DNA of 6,952 bases from contig QFQY01000105.1 of the NCBI GenBank assembly GCA_003248805.1, forward strand, positions 1 through 6,952. The letters run 5' to 3'. The stretch comes from Chelatococcus sp. (lineage in GTDB: Bacteria > Pseudomonadota > Alphaproteobacteria > Rhizobiales > Beijerinckiaceae). Below are positions 6,263-6,952 of the stretch, piece by piece. The first letter of the stretch is position 1; each line of letters begins with the position of its first letter. The translations under genes and the position numbers were made by a program. The notes below the pieces were generated by a model. It saw nothing but the letters and a program-made list of their open reading frames with translations. It searched no databases and was not told the DNA's origin.

Positions 6263-6497
6263 CACGCTCAGCGCGAGCTTGGCGGATCATCTCTTCCGGC
6301 GGCGTATCCACCGTCAGCGGCCCATATTTGCGGTGGAATTCTGCCAGAAGCGCGAGCTTCTCGTCGCCATTGAGCGGAGCCGCGGCTTTCAGCGTGTCGC
6401 GGGCAAATGTCTCTAAGGACACGCCCGCGAGCCTCGCGCGAACCTTGAGGCCTGCGATGACCTCGTCGTCGATGTTCCGGACGAGAATCTGACCCAT
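6249..6497 (-). CDS. vapB: VapB/FitA-like antitoxin, ribbon-helix-helix
   Basis: Antitoxin and autorepressor partner of the adjacent VapC. The 82-residue protein opens with a ribbon-helix-helix DNA-binding domain (about 1-40): the beta strand GQILVRNID, then helices in DDEVIAGLKVRARLAGVSLE and TFARDTLKAA. This is the FitA-like variant of VapB. The rest is a short linker and a charged C-terminal segment ending EEMIRQARAERDD, the part that in FitAB/VapBC structures wraps the toxin and inserts an Arg into its active site. The ATG at 6497 is preceded by GGAG (complement of 6504-6507) at 6 nt. Its stop overlaps the start of vapC, the usual antitoxin-first arrangement that ties toxin translation to antitoxin translation. 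It lies 58 nt after the mmsA stop, behind a large palindrome that is its likely operator. Confidence 0.9.
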   Translation of the reverse strand: MGQILVRNIDDEVIAGLKVRARLAGVSLETFARDTLKAAAPLNGDEKLALLAEFHRKYGPLTVDTPPEEMIRQARAERDDRC

Positions 6498-6515
6498 GGC
6501 GTTCTCCCGCAGAAG

Positions 6516-6543
6516 CGGTTGCTATCAAAAATGATAGCAACCG
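6516..6543. promoter_or_regulatory. palindromic operator of vapBC
   Basis: A perfect inverted repeat with 12-bp arms (6516-6527 and 6532-6543) and a 4-nt AAAA centre. The inner part of each arm is the octamer TGCTATCA / TGATAGCA. From memory, that octamer is the half-site in the operator bound by gonococcal FitAB, a ribbon-helix-helix/PIN complex of this type. It lies 18 nt upstream of the vapB start and covers the predicted -10 element. It lacks a trailing T-run, so an operator fits better than a terminator of mmsA, though the RNA could fold as a hairpin. Confidence 0.8.
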
Positions 6544-6559
6544 TCCGTTGCGTGTTCAA
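6531..6559 (-). promoter_or_regulatory. putative sigma70-type promoter of vapBC (and possibly the acyl-CoA dehydrogenase gene)
   Basis: On the - strand TTGAAC (6559-6554) is separated by exactly 17 nt from TATCAT (6536-6531, 5 of 6 to the -10 consensus). The -35 overlaps the mmsA stop codon and the -10 lies inside the vapBC palindrome, the geometry expected for an autorepressed promoter. Transcription would start near 6524, leaving a leader of under 30 nt with the vapB ribosome binding site. Consensus match only. Confidence 0.55.
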
Positions 6560-6952
6560 CCCATGGTCGGGATGACGAAGCTGGCGCCGTCCTTGATGCC
6601 GCTCGGCCAGCGCGCCGTCACCGTCTTGGTCTTGGTGTAGAAGCGGATCGAGTCCGGGCCGTGCTGGTTCAGGTCGCCGAAGGAGGAGCGCTTCCAGCCG
6701 CCGAAGGTGTAGTAGGCCAGCGGAACCGGGATCGGCACGTTGATGCCGACCATGCCGACCTGCACCTTGGAGGCGAAGTCGCGGGCGGCGTCGCCGTCGC
6801 GGGTGAAGATCGCGGTGCCGTTGCCGTATTCGTGGTCGTTGGTGAGCTTCAGCGCCTCGTCGTAGCTCTCGGCGCGCAGCACGGAGAGGACGGGTCCGAA
6901 GATCTCCTCCTTGTAGATGCGCATGTCCTTGGTGACGTTGTCGAACAGGCAG
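6556..6952 (-). CDS. mmsA: CoA-acylating methylmalonate-semialdehyde dehydrogenase, C-terminal part (truncated by window edge)
   Basis: Converts methylmalonate semialdehyde to propionyl-CoA with NAD and CoA, a final step of valine catabolism (malonate semialdehyde to acetyl-CoA is a related activity). The last 131 residues are present and the frame is open to the window edge; the ATG at 6924 is internal. The sequence starts LFDNVTKDMRIYKEEIFGPV, with the aldehyde dehydrogenase EEIFGPV motif. It continues with VGMVGINVPIPVPLAYYTFG and GWKRSSFGDLNQHGPDSIRF, and ends TARWPSG...FVIPTMG. The NVPIPVP, FGDLNQHGPD and RWPSG blocks are diagnostic of MmsA within the aldehyde dehydrogenase superfamily. 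Family length is about 500 residues, so the NAD-binding part and catalytic Cys lie outside the window. Its stop codon overlaps the predicted -35 box of the following vapBC operon on the same strand. Confidence 0.96.
   Translation of the reverse strand, partial: CLFDNVTKDMRIYKEEIFGPVLSVLRAESYDEALKLTNDHEYGNGTAIFTRDGDAARDFASKVQVGMVGINVPIPVPLAYYTFGGWKRSSFGDLNQHGPDSIRFYTKTKTVTARWPSGIKDGASFVIPTMG

Noticed and set aside
6516..6543. Palindrome as the rho-independent terminator of mmsA
   Set aside because: There is no T-run after the stem on the - strand (the T-run is in the loop), and it matches a ribbon-helix-helix operator upstream of vapB better. Partial termination is not excluded.

Overview
The window is a high-GC stretch that looks like an alphaproteobacterium, probably of the Hyphomicrobiales (Bosea/Methylobacterium-like). 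This rests on codon use, the sucA-odhB order and the protein sequences; the genus is a guess. No rRNA, tRNA, CRISPR array or insertion sequence is visible.

Layout. Positions 1-2007 (+ strand) hold the 3' end of sucA (2-oxoglutarate dehydrogenase E1) and a complete odhB/sucB (E2), closed at 2036-2067 by a strong intrinsic terminator with a C(UUCG)G tetraloop. The E3 gene lpd does not follow. From 2152 onward nearly everything lies on the - strand. Read in the direction of transcription it is: the 3' end of mmsA (methylmalonate-semialdehyde dehydrogenase, from the right edge to 6556), a vapBC/fitAB-type toxin-antitoxin pair (6497-5843), an isobutyryl-CoA dehydrogenase (5846-4692), mmsB (3-hydroxyisobutyrate dehydrogenase, 4042-3155) and nudC (NADH pyrophosphatase, 3111-2152). 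On the + strand, between the acyl-CoA dehydrogenase and mmsB, sits a second toxin-antitoxin locus, higBA (4101-4689).

How the genes work together. mmsA, the acyl-CoA dehydrogenase and mmsB belong to distal valine catabolism (isobutyryl-CoA to 3-hydroxyisobutyrate to methylmalonate semialdehyde to propionyl-CoA). OdhAB works in the TCA cycle, which receives the propionyl-CoA-derived succinyl-CoA. NudC hydrolyses NAD(H) and may be co-transcribed with mmsB.

Most notable: the valine cluster is split by two unrelated toxin-antitoxin modules. The vapBC pair is wired in: its palindromic operator-promoter starts at the mmsA stop codon, and the vapC stop overlaps the acyl-CoA dehydrogenase start as ATGA, so the metabolic gene appears to be translationally coupled to the toxin. 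The higBA locus is decaying: the higB toxin frame is readable along its full 92-residue length but carries one in-frame TAA at codon 54, leaving an apparently intact orphan higA. Both modules are of visibly lower GC than the flanking metabolic genes. All function calls come from reading motifs; no database search was run.
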